Source: Talaromyces rugulosus
Taxonomy: Eukaryota; Ascomycota; Eurotiomycetes; Eurotiales; Trichocomaceae
Direction of reading: 5' to 3'
Length of the DNA: 64,000 nucleotides
NCBI RefSeq assembly: GCF_013368755.1
Contig: NC_049565.1
Coordinates: 2,232,001 to 2,296,000 of the forward strand
Position numbers and translations under genes: made by a program. Numbering within the stretch: the first letter of the stretch is position 1; each line of letters begins with the position of its first letter. Positions 42,867 through 53,238 of the stretch are shown here, in pieces. The notes under the pieces are model-generated. The model was not told the DNA's origin. It worked only from the letters and a program-made list of their open reading frames with translations, and made no database searches.

Positions 42867-44087
42867 ATGGCTCATTGCCCAGGTAAGCATCTTCCAAAAG
42901 TTCAAGTTGCTACAATTGAAGCTAATAAGCCATTGCATAGCTGTCGATGTCCCAGAGGACCAACAGCTATGGATCTACTGTCCTTCAAAGGCAGGCGCCT
43001 ATGTAATGACTATTGTTTTTGCTTTGACAACCGTCGCCCATATTGCGCAAGCATTCATTCACAGGAAGCCATACACCGTGGTCATCATCATCGCAGGAAT
43101 TCTACAGACGTTGAGTTACATCATGCGCATTCTCAGCATTGAAAATCCAACCAGCTTAGGGTTTTATGCCATTTCGTTGGTGTTGATTTTGGTATGAGAT
43201 TCCTCTGCACCAACAAACCAGCCCCTTGCTTTCTTTTTTGCTAATTAGCTTCAATAGATTGCACCGATATTCACAAATGCGTTTGTTTACATGGTTATGG
43301 GAAGGATGACCTGGAACTTCACCTCCAAGGCTAAAATTGGCGGCGTGAGACCTTGGAGGCTAGGCCTTATTTTTGTCCTCTTGGATATCCTGTAAGTGTG
43401 GCCAATGGGTATATTGGAAAGGTCTACTAACAAATTCAAAGGTCGTTTTTTGTCCAAATTATTGGAGGCATCAAGGCAGCCAACCCCAAAGGTTCTACGG
43501 AAGCAGGTGAGCATGCCAGTTCGTCCCTGGAAATGTTATTCAATGTATTGATCGTCTGCTAGGTTTCCACATCTACATGGCTGGTATCGCCATTCAACAG
43601 TTATTCATCATCATCTTCTTCATTTTTGCACTCTCTTTCCACAGAATCATGAACCACGAAGGAGGCAAGCCTAAGATGGCATACGCACTGCTGTACACCT
43701 TGTACCTGTCTTTGTTGTGCATTACGGTATGTCCAAATTATGTTCACTTTTTCTGTCAGTAATCATTTTCCTCTGACGAGAGACTTTATCTAGATTCGCG
43801 TCATCTTCCGTCTTTGCGAATATGCCGAAGGCGCAAAGAGCCCCACGGTCTCCCACGAAATCTACCAATACCTGCTCGACTCCCTTCCGATGCTCGTCGC
43901 TCTGGTTTCGTTCAACATCATCCACCCCGGCGTCGTCATGCCTGGTAGAGGTGGCAACCTCCCCAGTCGCAAGGAACGGAGGAATGGGATTTTGACCAAG
44001 AGCGCGCAAAACCCGGAATTGACATCGACGGAACAACTTGACTTTTCGGAAATCCCCAACGTTCCCAACGGAGGGTATCGTGGTTGA
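42867..44087 (+). CDS. RTA1-family seven-helix membrane protein
   Basis: Exons 42867-42882, 42941-43191, 43258-43391, 43442-43506, 43563-43726 and 43794-44087 give 307 aa. RTA1-like proteins (PF04479) are fungal lipid-translocating/resistance proteins of the plasma membrane with seven helices. Visible features: YCPSKAGAYVMTIVFALTTV (TM1), IIIAGILQTLSYIMRIL, IAPIFTNAFVYMVMGRM (typical LAPxxxxAxxYMxxGR), VLLDILSFFVQIIGGI, AGIAIQQLFIIIFFIFA, the IRVIFRLCEYAEG loop, and DSLPMLVALVSFNIIHPG at TM7. The tail is hydrophilic. Exon 1 carries only MAHCP plus one base. Its donor sequence CAGGTAAGCAT also occurs, identical over 11 nt, just upstream of the ATG (42855-42865), so alternative donor use could skip the start codon. 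Confidence 0.93.
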
Positions 44088-44613
44088 AGGTGAAATTGGG
44101 ATATGTTTTCATAGACTTGCAATGTTTGGCTTGCTTTCCTAAGATTTGGTAGCGTATAGTATTTTATAATTGCGAATTGACGATGACGAAATGCAAATAA
44201 TTGATACTTTTAGAGGTATTGTAGATGAAATATAGCATGTAACGATTTTTTTTATTGATTGTGAATTTCTCTCGAGATTGACTAACTCTTGGCCATAATT
44301 TTCACGTATTAGATGATAGTATAAAGCGTCACTATCCCCGCTTGTCTTGCCGCGGTTAGACGCGGCGCCGATGACGTAGGGGGACGATCTTGGGGACGAG
44401 CTTAATTGATATTTAATAACAAATCTAGACTTTGTTCCAAATTCCCAAACGATGGGCCCTGTATTTTCCCGTATTCGTACAAAAAGCTGATCAGATAAAG
44501 AGCTTGGCATCAACCTTCCTCTGGCATCGAGGTAATAATCTCGGACCACGGTGGTGCTGTGTATACTTGGATTTCGGACTATACACACTCAAAAAGTTTA
44601 GCTGGCCGCTTAT
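44088..44613. other. Intergenic, convergent 3' ends
   Basis: A 526-bp spacer between the RTA1 gene and the convergent small membrane protein gene. AT-rich at first. I see no gene. Confidence 0.4.
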
Positions 44614-45067
44614 TCAAACTAATGAAACAAGAGAACCGACCGTTTGTCTAATGAAAAATGACCCGCCAGCGCCGAACCGTGCACCGAACCGTCTTTGTGG
44701 GGGACGATGCAATGAGTAGTCGTCAACAATGCCTGGACGAGTATGCAATGGGAGTATGGGAGGAGGACTTTCGTTGTTTCGGAAGAGCATGACTACGGCG
44801 TCCTCTATTTCATGTAATTAGATTAGAGTTTTGAATTTGGAGATAGTTTAGAAGAAAAAGAACCCAAAAAAAAGTAACCTTACTGGCTTGCTGCAAGAGA
44901 CGGCGCCGACGGATAAAAGACCACAGGCCCGGGATACAAAGACACATGACTAATAGTGTCACTAGGGCAATGACAGTTTCAGTTGAAAGACTCATCTGGT
45001 GTGGAAGAACGACAGTGTTTTTTGGGTATTTGGGTAGGGGATTGATTTTTGCAAGGGGCGTGGACAT
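44614..45067 (-). CDS. Small single-pass membrane protein, unrecognised
   Basis: Exons 44884-45067 and 44614-44804, joined by a 79-nt intron (GTAAGG...ATAG), give 124 aa. Phases agree and both exons read as plausible protein. The N-terminus MSTPLAKINPLPKYPKN is followed by a transmembrane helix at about 30-52 (VIALVTLLVMCLCIPGLWSFI), then RRRRLLQQAK. The tail has MLFRNNESPPPILPLHTRPG and RPPQRRFGARFGAG. The basic patch after the helix predicts a cytosolic C-terminus. I know no family; it could be a lineage-specific gene. Retention of the intron would instead give an 85-aa form. Confidence 0.45.
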
Positions 45068-45579
45068 CTTTTATAATAGTATCAACTTATATTCTATGCA
45101 ACACAGTGCAGGAAAATGGAACTGGCAGTTAGAATGCACAAAAAGCGCTAACGAATGAGGAGGACTCAAATGATGAGGCCTTGTAATAATGGGGATTAGT
45201 GTGTTGTAAGAGTATGCCGTCAGAAACACCGCAAAAAGTGGGTCCAAGAAAGCAGTCACTAAATTTAAAATATGCATGGTCGATATGGATGGCCGATCGG
45301 CCTGGCTGAGCCTGGCCCCGGTTCCTGGATTGTACAGTGGGGGTGTTTTTGCGTGTCGCCAGTTAGTGCTTTGCTGCCTTACAGGGAGATTCAGCCTACC
45401 TGTGTGCAGTATATTCCTGGTCGACATGGCAAAACTTTCTCTTCTATTTCCAGGGTCTTCTTCGCTTGCCATTGTGGTACATTATTACATGTCATTATTA
45501 CATGTCGCAGCTGTGTGGGCTAAACCTACTTAAATATTACCAAGTGCGTTTTTGGCAATGCGGCTGTTGATCTAAGTAA
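45068..45579. other. Intergenic before the minisatellite
   Basis: The interval holds two overlapping short frames on the plus strand (about 45272-45533) in a Gly/Pro/Cys-rich reading with no domain; I do not call them genes. Confidence 0.35.
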
Positions 45580-45937
45580 GCACCAGGCAAATTTTCCCCC
45601 TCGCAACAGCACTTTACTATAAGATGCACAGGGCAAACTTTCCCCCTCGCAATAGCACTTTACTATAAGATGCACAGGGCAAATTTTCCCCTTCACAGCA
45701 GCACTTTACCACTTTACAATGAGATGCACAGGGCAAATTTTCCCCCTCGCTATATCACTTTACTATAACATGCACCAGGCAAATTTTCCCCCTCGCAACA
45801 GTACTTTACTGTAGGATCCACCTGGCAAATTTTCCCCCTCGCAATAGCACTTTACTATAACGTGCACCGGGCAGATTTTCCCCCTCGCAACAGCACTTTA
45901 CTATGAGATGCACCGGGCAAATTTTCCCCTTCCTCAG
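45580..45937. repeat. 46-bp minisatellite, about 7.6 copies
   Basis: Head-to-tail units start at 45580, 45626, 45672, 45726, 45772, 45818, 45864 and 45910 (the last partial). Each begins GCAC(C/A)(A/G)GGCAAATTTT, then CCCCCTCGCAA, then AGCACTTTACTATAAGAT. All complete units are 46 bp except the third, which is 54 bp with a small internal duplication. The unit is not a multiple of three and no frame stays open, so it is non-coding. Copies differ by a few bases each. Confidence 0.95.
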
Positions 45938-46825
45938 AAAAGCACGTTACAGGGACTAACCACTTCATCTAACTTAATTAGTACCTGTTCGAAATCTAGA
46001 CTTCATGCTAGCTCACAGGACACTGATATCTAGATTACAACCATTCAAATAGCTTGAGTTAATGATATTTAAGTGTAGTTTTCGTATAATATTAAAACGG
46101 TTGGTTGGCAGTATATAGAGTCGTAAATCAAGGTGCACTCCTTCTCTTAATTCACCACTTTGCATCTCAACTATATTAAGCACTTTTAGCCTAATAATAA
46201 CATCTTTTCAAGTAACATCAAAGTAAATGTTTACCAACCAGCAGCGTATTCAATACATGACAGCGTACCGGCGTTACGACAGAAAGTGGGGGTTATCCCT
46301 TTCCCTGCTATTTTCCTCAATATTCCTAAATGTTTCCAATGTTCCCTAGCACCAGCCGTCTCAGCATTACTACCAATAATAATGTTGTTCTGCTTCAGCC
46401 CTCGGCCCAGAATGGTCTTATCGATCCACCGGTTCGTACCATCTTCTTCGCCAGTCTAATGCCAAATAAGCCTAGACGAGGATTCACCGCCACATGTATG
46501 TGCCTAGATATGTCGCAAATTGGTTTTACAATATTAATTTTCTCTTTTGCTTTATTTATCCAATTGTTATCGTTACTAGCAATATAAAAGTATCGGGTAT
46601 TCGCTCTGCCGCTTGACGGCTCTGCGGGCGGGCAGTCCCGGCTATCTCAGGATAAAAAACAGAAACCCCACTGCAGAAGACTTTGGTCAGACAACATTCG
46701 AAGAGCTCTTCTTTCTCTATAAACAATTTATATCGTGGTTTTTATCTAGTTAACACAGCAAAACGTATAATCCGCATCACAGTCTTGTTATACCAAGCTT
46801 GTTTTCAAATACCCGGCGTCAAACA
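45938..46825. other. Gene-poor interval before the phosphatase gene
   Basis: One 85-codon frame with an ATG (46330-46587) ends in a hydrophobic helix (IGFTILIFSFALFIQLLSLLAI), but has no other support. The rest is AT-rich; the last 150 bases are the likely promoter of the inositol-phosphatase gene. Confidence 0.35.
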
Positions 46826-48135
46826 ATGTCAGCCTCACTGCCCGGCGGGATGACCGCCGAGCAACTCGACGAGATCTACCAATTTGCAATCGACCTGGGT
46901 AAAAAGGCCGGACAGAAGCTGCTCGATGGAATGCATTCGCGAATCACCGGAAATGATATACTCCAAACAGCCGACGCAAATACGAGCAACAACCTGGCGT
47001 TTACAGAGAAAGATAACGCGGTTGATATCGTGACTCAGGTTGATGAAGGTTAGTTCTCTACAGACGCACCATAAATTTATTTTGCTGAGTATTATAAAAC
47101 AGACGTGGAACGGTTTATACACACAGCTATCGAGACGAAATATCCAACACACAAGTGGGCTGACCTTTTAACCCCTTATCTATCTCATATTATATGCTCC
47201 GGCTAACACCTTCTTCTTCCTAGGTTCATCGGCGAAGAAACGTATTCGAAATCGTCCGCACGAGACTACCTCATCACCCCAGACCATCCTACATGGTGCG
47301 TCGATCCCCTGGATGGCACCGTCAACTACACACATTTGTTCCCTATGTTCTGCGTCAGCATCGCCTTCCTGCTCGACGGCCAGCCCGTTATCGGAGTCAT
47401 CAACGCTCCCATGCTCAATCAAACATTCTCGTCGTGTGTCGGGCGCGGTGCCTGGCTTAATGAGACTACTCCGCTGCCCTTGATTCGGAACCCCAGTATT
47501 CCGCCGATGCCCGCGAATGCGCCGGGGAAATGTGTGTTCTCATGTGAATGGGGCAAGGACCGGAGGGACTCTCCCGGAGGGAATATGCATAAGAAAATAG
47601 ACAGTTTCGTTAATATGGCTGCTGAGAGAGGTGGTCGGGATGGGTTAGGAGGCATGGTACATGGCGTGAGGAGTCTGGGAAGTGCGACTCTGGATCTGGC
47701 GTACACGGCTATGGGGTCGGTCGATATTTGGTGGGAGGGGGGCTGTTGGGAATGGTGTGTATTTTTCGATATTCGTTCTCTATTCTGTTTCTGTCAGATG
47801 CTTTTTTGATCAGTTTTGAGCTAATGCAAAGCGTCCAGGGATGTCGCGGCCGGAGTTGCGATTTTGTTAGAAGCCGGAGGACTGATGACAACGGCAAATC
47901 CGCCAGAAGACCCAGAGACAGCGCCCATTGAAGATGTGAGACTCGGAAGCCGGCTATACCTGGCTATAAGGTATGTCTCTTTTTTTTCGTCTTTCTTCTT
48001 TGCATCTTCTAATTGAGATGAAACAGACCAGCCGGCCCGTCGGCGACAGAAACAGGTCGACAATCACAAGAGCGCGCTGTGCGCGAAGTATGGAAACGCG
48101 TCAAACAACTCGATTACATCAGACCGGGTGCTTAG
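46826..48135 (+). CDS. Inositol monophosphatase family enzyme
   Basis: Exons 46826-47048, 47103-47154, 47224-47754, 47839-47970 and 48027-48135 give 348 aa. It is a Mg2+-dependent phosphatase of the FIG/IMPase superfamily. Metal-site motifs are complete: FIGEETYS (Glu near residue 94), WCVDPLDGTVNYTH (DPLDGT), and WWEGGCWEWDVAAG (WDxAA) split by intron 3. The substrate may be inositol-1-phosphate. Fungal paralogues include QutG of the quinate cluster, but no quinate genes are nearby here. The donor of intron 2 is GTGGGC. The ATG at 46826 (CAAACAATGTC) was chosen over further upstream frame. Confidence 0.9.
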
Positions 48136-48831
48136 TTTTGTATATACATCTAGATATATGGAGGAGAGCTGTGATGTGGGGGGATGGTGAAAGGCTTCTA
48201 CTTTCGCCACCAGGTGATGTCATCCAGCCATCACTTTAATGCAGCATATAGATTATGGTTTTTAATCATTTTATGTACATGGGCTATTTCAAGCGGCCGA
48301 AGGTGAGTGTTTGTCATGCGCGACGACAATATGACTTTTCGGATGAAGGCAATGCGGCCAAGGTCAATTGATATCAATATTGAACTTATATTTGTAAATA
48401 GGGAATAGTTGTCTCTTGAATGCAATATATTTATTGCAAAAAATATCAATACATGTTACCAATTAAATAAAATAAGCCTAGTATAAACCCCATAGCTAAC
48501 CAACAGCAAAGCCAGTGGCAACATACCGTCATATGACAGTCTCCCCATGGGGAATATAACGCTCTAGGTCATTGATCCACGACCCAAGTATTTCCAGAGG
48601 CCCTTGCGAACTATGATTCGAGAGCTCAAGGGTCTATGACTCACTGCGTCCTGATATGATGTCGGCTTGCGTCAGAGCTTTTTCTTTGCACATAAAAGAT
48701 GCGAAATCATTCGGTTGCGACTGATTTTCCAAGTCTTATTGATATTTACACACTACAAGGAACAAACCACTGAACATTCCAAGTCCCCCAAGACCAATTA
48801 AAAAGAAAACAACTCTCGAAAAGAAACCACA
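48136..48831. other. Intergenic
   Basis: 696 bp, AT-rich after the phosphatase stop. A TATA-like CATAAAAGATG at about 48690 sits 140 bp before the next start codon. No other feature. Confidence 0.4.
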
Positions 48832-49101
48832 ATGGCCGAAAAAGTCAAACGTACTCTCAACACCCTCAAGCCTGACAGCCAGCAGGACACTCCCTCCAAG
48901 CAAACACCCTCATCATCACAGGGACAAAAAAAGTCTGACAGCCAAAAACCCAAAGATATTTCCTCACTACCAGTAGAAAAGCAATTCGAGACTGATTACG
49001 ACAAATCGGGCAACCTGGTGCCGGACCCAGTCCATTTTGACCCTGAGCAGGATATGGTGGGAGCAAGCCTGGATGATTTTAGTGATCATGGTGATCATTA
49101 A
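48832..49101 (+). CDS. Small hydrophilic, probably disordered protein
   Basis: A single exon of 89 aa starting at ATG 48832 in good context (ACCACAATGG). It is composed of Lys/Ser/Gln/Thr-rich sequence (MAEKVKRTLNTLKPDSQQDTP, SSSQGQKKSDSQKPK) and ends in an acidic segment (FETDYDKSGNLVPDPVHFDPEQDM, DDFSDHGDH). There is no signal peptide, helix or known domain. An upstream TATA-like box and an A-rich leader support it as a real small gene. The function is unknown; conservation in other species would settle it. Confidence 0.55.
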   Translation: MAEKVKRTLNTLKPDSQQDTPSKQTPSSSQGQKKSDSQKPKDISSLPVEKQFETDYDKSGNLVPDPVHFDPEQDMVGASLDDFSDHGDH

Positions 49102-49831
49102 ATGGGTCTGACACTGAACTTTTCTGACTGGTATTATGGGGGTTATTGCATGGAAATTGATATTTACGTGATGATGTATTGCTATGAAGTATGAGCTCGA
49201 ACAATGATACAATCGTTTTCTGCATTGAAGGGGTTTCTAGATGTCAAAGATTTGACTAAATATAGTAGTTTTTTTTCTAATCACACATAGCTATTGGTTA
49301 ACCTGTTCCTCCGAGATTATTTACTTTGTGTTGTTAATAATCACCGGCCAACCCCGGCCCGGACTCGAGTAGTATTTGAGGTCAAAGTATAATATACTTT
49401 TTTGCTAGTCCCGTAAAAAGCCAATGACAATATTTTCAATACTAATATAATTATATAGTTTAATCAAGAACACCGTAATTGGTTCTACCTTGTGCCCTAG
49501 AAGTCAAAAATAACATGTAACGTTGCACCACCCCGCGCTGCCCTGCCATCCGTACACTAACAAGGCAACTTATGCACCGCTTGAAACGGTTGCTTATTTT
49601 CTCGTCATGTAAAAGACAGTAACCACGCCGCTAGGCGACCCACTAGTTAGATGCTTATAGGGGAGACCAACTATGATCTACCATACTCTAGCTATATGTA
49701 ACTCGCCAGAAATTCCTTTAAAGCGACAACAATCTCCAGGTCGAATCCACTTACAACTTGCCTATATGTAGACACACATTTTCTATTTTTTTTACTTCCA
49801 TCACCCAACAAGAACCAATAAAGATAACGAC
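49102..49831. other. AT-rich intergenic interval
   Basis: 730 bp without a credible exon. The last 100 bases have a pyrimidine-rich leader of the DUF1479 gene. Confidence 0.4.
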
Positions 49832-51322
49832 ATGGCTGCAACAAGCAACAGAGGTGAAGGCTCTAGCTCCATTGCAACAGCATTTGCGTCCCTTTCAGCT
49901 GCAGATTCCACCCTACCCCCAAGATTTGTAGATCTCAAGCGCAATCTAATCAAAGGCCACGAAGAAGCCGTTTTGGCGGGATGGAACCGGCTTCTACAGC
50001 GACGATTGGCCTCTGATAGACTCGACAAAATCGATTCGTCCGCCATCCCAGAGGTTGAGTTTGCAACTATCCTCCAGAATGGCGGACGGCTTCCAAAGGA
50101 CGTTGAACAGGAACTTCGAAAGTGCGGCACGATTATTGTGAGAGGCTTGGTGGATGAGAACCAGGCTTTGGCCTGGAAACAACAGATCCGGGATTATGTC
50201 CAAGCTAACCCGCAGACAAAAGGGTTCCCGGCCGGCAATCTCCAGGTTTATGAGCTGTATTGGTCCAAAGCGCAGCTGGAGGCCAGATCGCATGCAAACA
50301 TGCTTTTGACTCAGATTGCACTGAATCGTGTGTGGGCAGCAAAGCCTCAAGATCCAGTTGATCTTGAGGTTCCGCTCACGTATTGCGACCGACTGCGTAT
50401 GAGAACGGTGTGTACTCGTCTAATCTCATTTGATGTACCACCAGAGCTGATGATTTTTAGCCCGGCGACAAATCGTTCAACCTTGGGCCACATCTTGACG
50501 GTGGCTCGCTCGAGCGCTGGGAAGACACCGAGTACGTCAAATGTTATTCCAACATCCTCCGTGGCGATTGGGAAAACCACGACCCCTTTGACGTGACCCA
50601 TCGTCTGAAAGCAATTGTCGACATGTACAAAGGCCCGGGTGGATGCTCCGTGTTCCGCTCATACCAGGTACGCATTCCTGTGTTGGTCATTTTTTGATAT
50701 TCTTGAGGTATATTGACTTGGCCAGGGGTGGCTTTCCCTCTCCGACTGTGTCGCTGGCTCTGGCACGCTCCGTGTAATGCCAGACTTGACTGCATCCACA
50801 GCTTACACGGTCCTCCGTCCTTTTGTCAAACCGGATACCAATGGAACTGATTGGACCATCGATCTGGACAGCCCAACTTTCCATGGAGCAGCAATGGGCA
50901 AGGGCCAGGAACTCACTGCAACAGACCACCCTCATCTCAACCCTCACGGTTTCGTATCAATCCCACGCGTGCGCCCTGGCGATGCAGTGTTTTGGCACTG
51001 CGATGTTGCGCACATGGTCGAAGCAGAGCATCGTGGAAACAGCGATTCCAGCGTCCTGTACATCCCTTCGGTGCCATTGTGTGAAGTGAATAGCAAGTAT
51101 GTGAAGAACCAAAGGGATATCTTTCTGCAGGGCCTTCCCCCGCTTGACTTCCCTGGTGGCGTGGGCGAGAGTCAACATGTACAGAGAGGTGGGAGTGAGG
51201 ACATTTCCCCAGGAGCAGGCAGAAGAGCCATGGGGCTGGAGCGGTTTGAGCCGGGGTCTCAGGCAACAGTAGGACAGGGAGAAGCAGTTCAGACTGCAAA
51301 TGCAATTCTTGGGTTTGAGTGA
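49832..51322 (+). CDS. DUF1479 protein (YbiU-like, 2-oxoglutarate oxygenase-like fold)
   Basis: Exons 49832-50407, 50461-50667 and 50726-51322 give 459 aa. It belongs to the DUF1479 family (PF07350; bacterial YbiU), common in fungi. Visible: CGTIIVRGLVDENQALAWKQQ, LQVYELYWSKAQLEAR, then across the first intron PGDKSFNLGPHLDGGSLERW, with an H-x-D pair like the iron ligands of Fe(II)/2OG oxygenases, and near the end PGDAVFWHCDVAHMVEAEHRG with candidate distal His and a basic residue. The intron positions preserve all of these. The reaction is not known; oxygenase activity is inference from fold. No signal peptide. Confidence 0.85.
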
Positions 51323-51843
51323 GATGGGGGGGAGAAATCAAAAAGTTGATTAAACCGCAACTCGATAGGGTAGGCGGTAGTCCTGGATATTTCTAGAATA
51401 GGAAGCACACGTGATGCAGAAACCTCGCCCGACGATTTTCCAGTTTCTTAGGCAAAAGTCGTTTCAATAATCCCGATTTGTCCTCGGTCAATATATGGTT
51501 TATACCACATCGACCAGCATAATCTAGTCTTGCTAAGCAACTAACCAGCTAATACTGATGTGCAGATCTACTATGAGGCGAGAAAGAGTGTTGAAGCAGG
51601 AAAATCCCGGGCGAAGGCATATATAAATTTATTATTGGTCATATGACAGAAGAGGACAATCATTGTGATGGCGTTGCGGCGGGACATCACATATGAATCT
51701 GCTAGCTATAAACCACTTGACCTCATCTACCTTCACCCTGCACTGCTGCCTGGTCAACCACCTCTACAAGCGACTCGCTTTTATGATTGTTATTACCACT
51801 ATTCACGTCACACCACACTCGAAATCATACTCGAACCACAAAC
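51323..51843. promoter_or_regulatory. Intergenic, promoter of the pseudoprotease-like gene
   Basis: 521 bp, AT-rich. An E-box-like CACGTGATG lies at about 51408 and a TATA-like CATATATAAATTTATT at about 51618. No exon. Confidence 0.4.
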
Positions 51844-53238
51844 ATGACAGAAATCCTGATACTTACCCCCTCGAAAGCAAGCCCTCTGGGGTCTCCATTC
51901 AAAAGAAAACTCACACCGTCGCCTGAATCGTTCCCTTCAAACAAACGCGTGATTCTGTCCCCAGAGCCACTATCTCATGCTCACCCAGCGACCGTGAATT
52001 CTGTCGTTGTTCCACCACTCTGCCGACACATAGTCATGCCCTTCGATCTGTCTAAGGATAAGAAAGGATTTTCCAACCCCAATCTCAACATCCTTTTGAA
52101 TCTTTTTCCGCATCTGATATCTGTGTCTTTTGATGGATACAGCTTAGTTTTTCTTTTTAGCACATTGCCACCAAAGCCATGGCCAAAAACAATCGCCGGG
52201 GCTTTGCCTTATTTCACGACCGATTCTAACAACAACGGCCCCCTTTCCCCTTTTCTCAATCGCCAGAGCAAACAACCCAAGCTGCATTTGTACAGTGAAA
52301 GGGATGCCAATGACCTGCTCCCACAGGAGATTGATGAATTCCTTGAGCTTGTATCAAGTGCCTTTGGCAAACTCGATATCGCTGTTACTGAGATCCAGTA
52401 TTGGGAACACTTCTTCGTCGTTGTGCTCGAGGACCGCAATACCGATTTGAAAAATGTCCCGTGTCAATTTGCCAAATGCCTATGTTTTTATCTTTTTGAA
52501 TGGGAAATCCATCGACCGGATATAAATTCATATTCTGCCCGCCGCATGAAAGAGCCAAGAGACACCGTGAAAGACGATAGTACGTATGAAATATTACGTC
52601 CAGGCATCATGGTCAGCTCAGGTTGGCTGAACGAAAGTGGCGCCGAACTCCTAACCTCATCTGGTACACTGATTCGAGACTGTACTGGCGAAGTTTACAT
52701 GACCATCGCCTCGCATGGATTCCCCAATGGCGGTAAAGTCTTCCATCCAAGCGCCAATGGCAGACAGATCGGAAAGATTATCAAGAAATTCGACCATACT
52801 GATGTTGCGTTGGTCCAGCTTGACGACACCGAGACTTTCACAAATGAAACTTTCGAAAGTCCAGTTGATGACGTTCCAGCAACAAAACTACAAGACTTTT
52901 TACCATTCACTGAGCCATTTATGGCTCAACTTGTTTATATGAACAACCCATTTACAGGATATTCTCGGGGCATGGTTGGCGCTTATTCAATTACACGAAT
53001 TCCCAGCGATGCCCAAAATGCGACCGACATGCGATGGATCAAGACCAGATGGTTTTACCTGGGCCAGGATTTCGTCAAAGAACTTGTGGATGGGTTGTAC
53101 GGCTCAGTAATCTGGGATGCAGATGGCAAGGTGCTTGGATTTTTCAATTTTGCAATTACACAAGGAGCATTGATGAACTGGGGCTGTTTCGTGGCAAGCG
53201 ATGAAGTTGCAGAACAGGGCTATTGTATTTCACCATAG
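51844..53238 (+). CDS. Probable chymotrypsin-fold protein, likely inactive
   Basis: A single-exon gene of 464 aa, starting at ATG 51844 (MTEILILTPSKASPLGSPFKRK). The N-terminal third is Pro/Ser-rich. From about residue 255 there is a pattern like trypsin-like proteases: GTLIRD, VYMTIASHGFP (position of the catalytic His), HTDVALVQL (position of the Asp), then DGLYGSVIWDADGKVLGFF at the position of GDSGGP, where the Ser position reads Tyr. Fungal genomes hold families with this WD-DGKVLGFF-like ending, annotated as hypothetical. The fold call rests on motif spacing by eye. If correct, it is a pseudoprotease; no signal peptide is seen, so it is intracellular. Confidence 0.5.
   Translation: MTEILILTPSKASPLGSPFKRKLTPSPESFPSNKRVILSPEPLSHAHPATVNSVVVPPLCRHIVMPFDLSKDKKGFSNPNLNILLNLFPHLISVSFDGYSLVFLFSTLPPKPWPKTIAGALPYFTTDSNNNGPLSPFLNRQSKQPKLHLYSERDANDLLPQEIDEFLELVSSAFGKLDIAVTEIQYWEHFFVVVLEDRNTDLKNVPCQFAKCLCFYLFEWEIHRPDINSYSARRMKEPRDTVKDDSTYEILRPGIMVSSGWLNESGAELLTSSGTLIRDCTGEVYMTIASHGFPNGGKVFHPSANGRQIGKIIKKFDHTDVALVQLDDTETFTNETFESPVDDVPATKLQDFLPFTEPFMAQLVYMNNPFTGYSRGMVGAYSITRIPSDAQNATDMRWIKTRWFYLGQDFVKELVDGLYGSVIWDADGKVLGFFNFAITQGALMNWGCFVASDEVAEQGYCISP

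Noticed and set aside
45580..45937. CRISPR-like array
   Set aside because: Units are contiguous with no unique spacers, and the genome is eukaryotic. It is a minisatellite.
46330..46587. 85-codon frame ending in a hydrophobic helix
   Set aside because: It has an ATG but no other support: no domain, no splicing evidence, AT-rich context.
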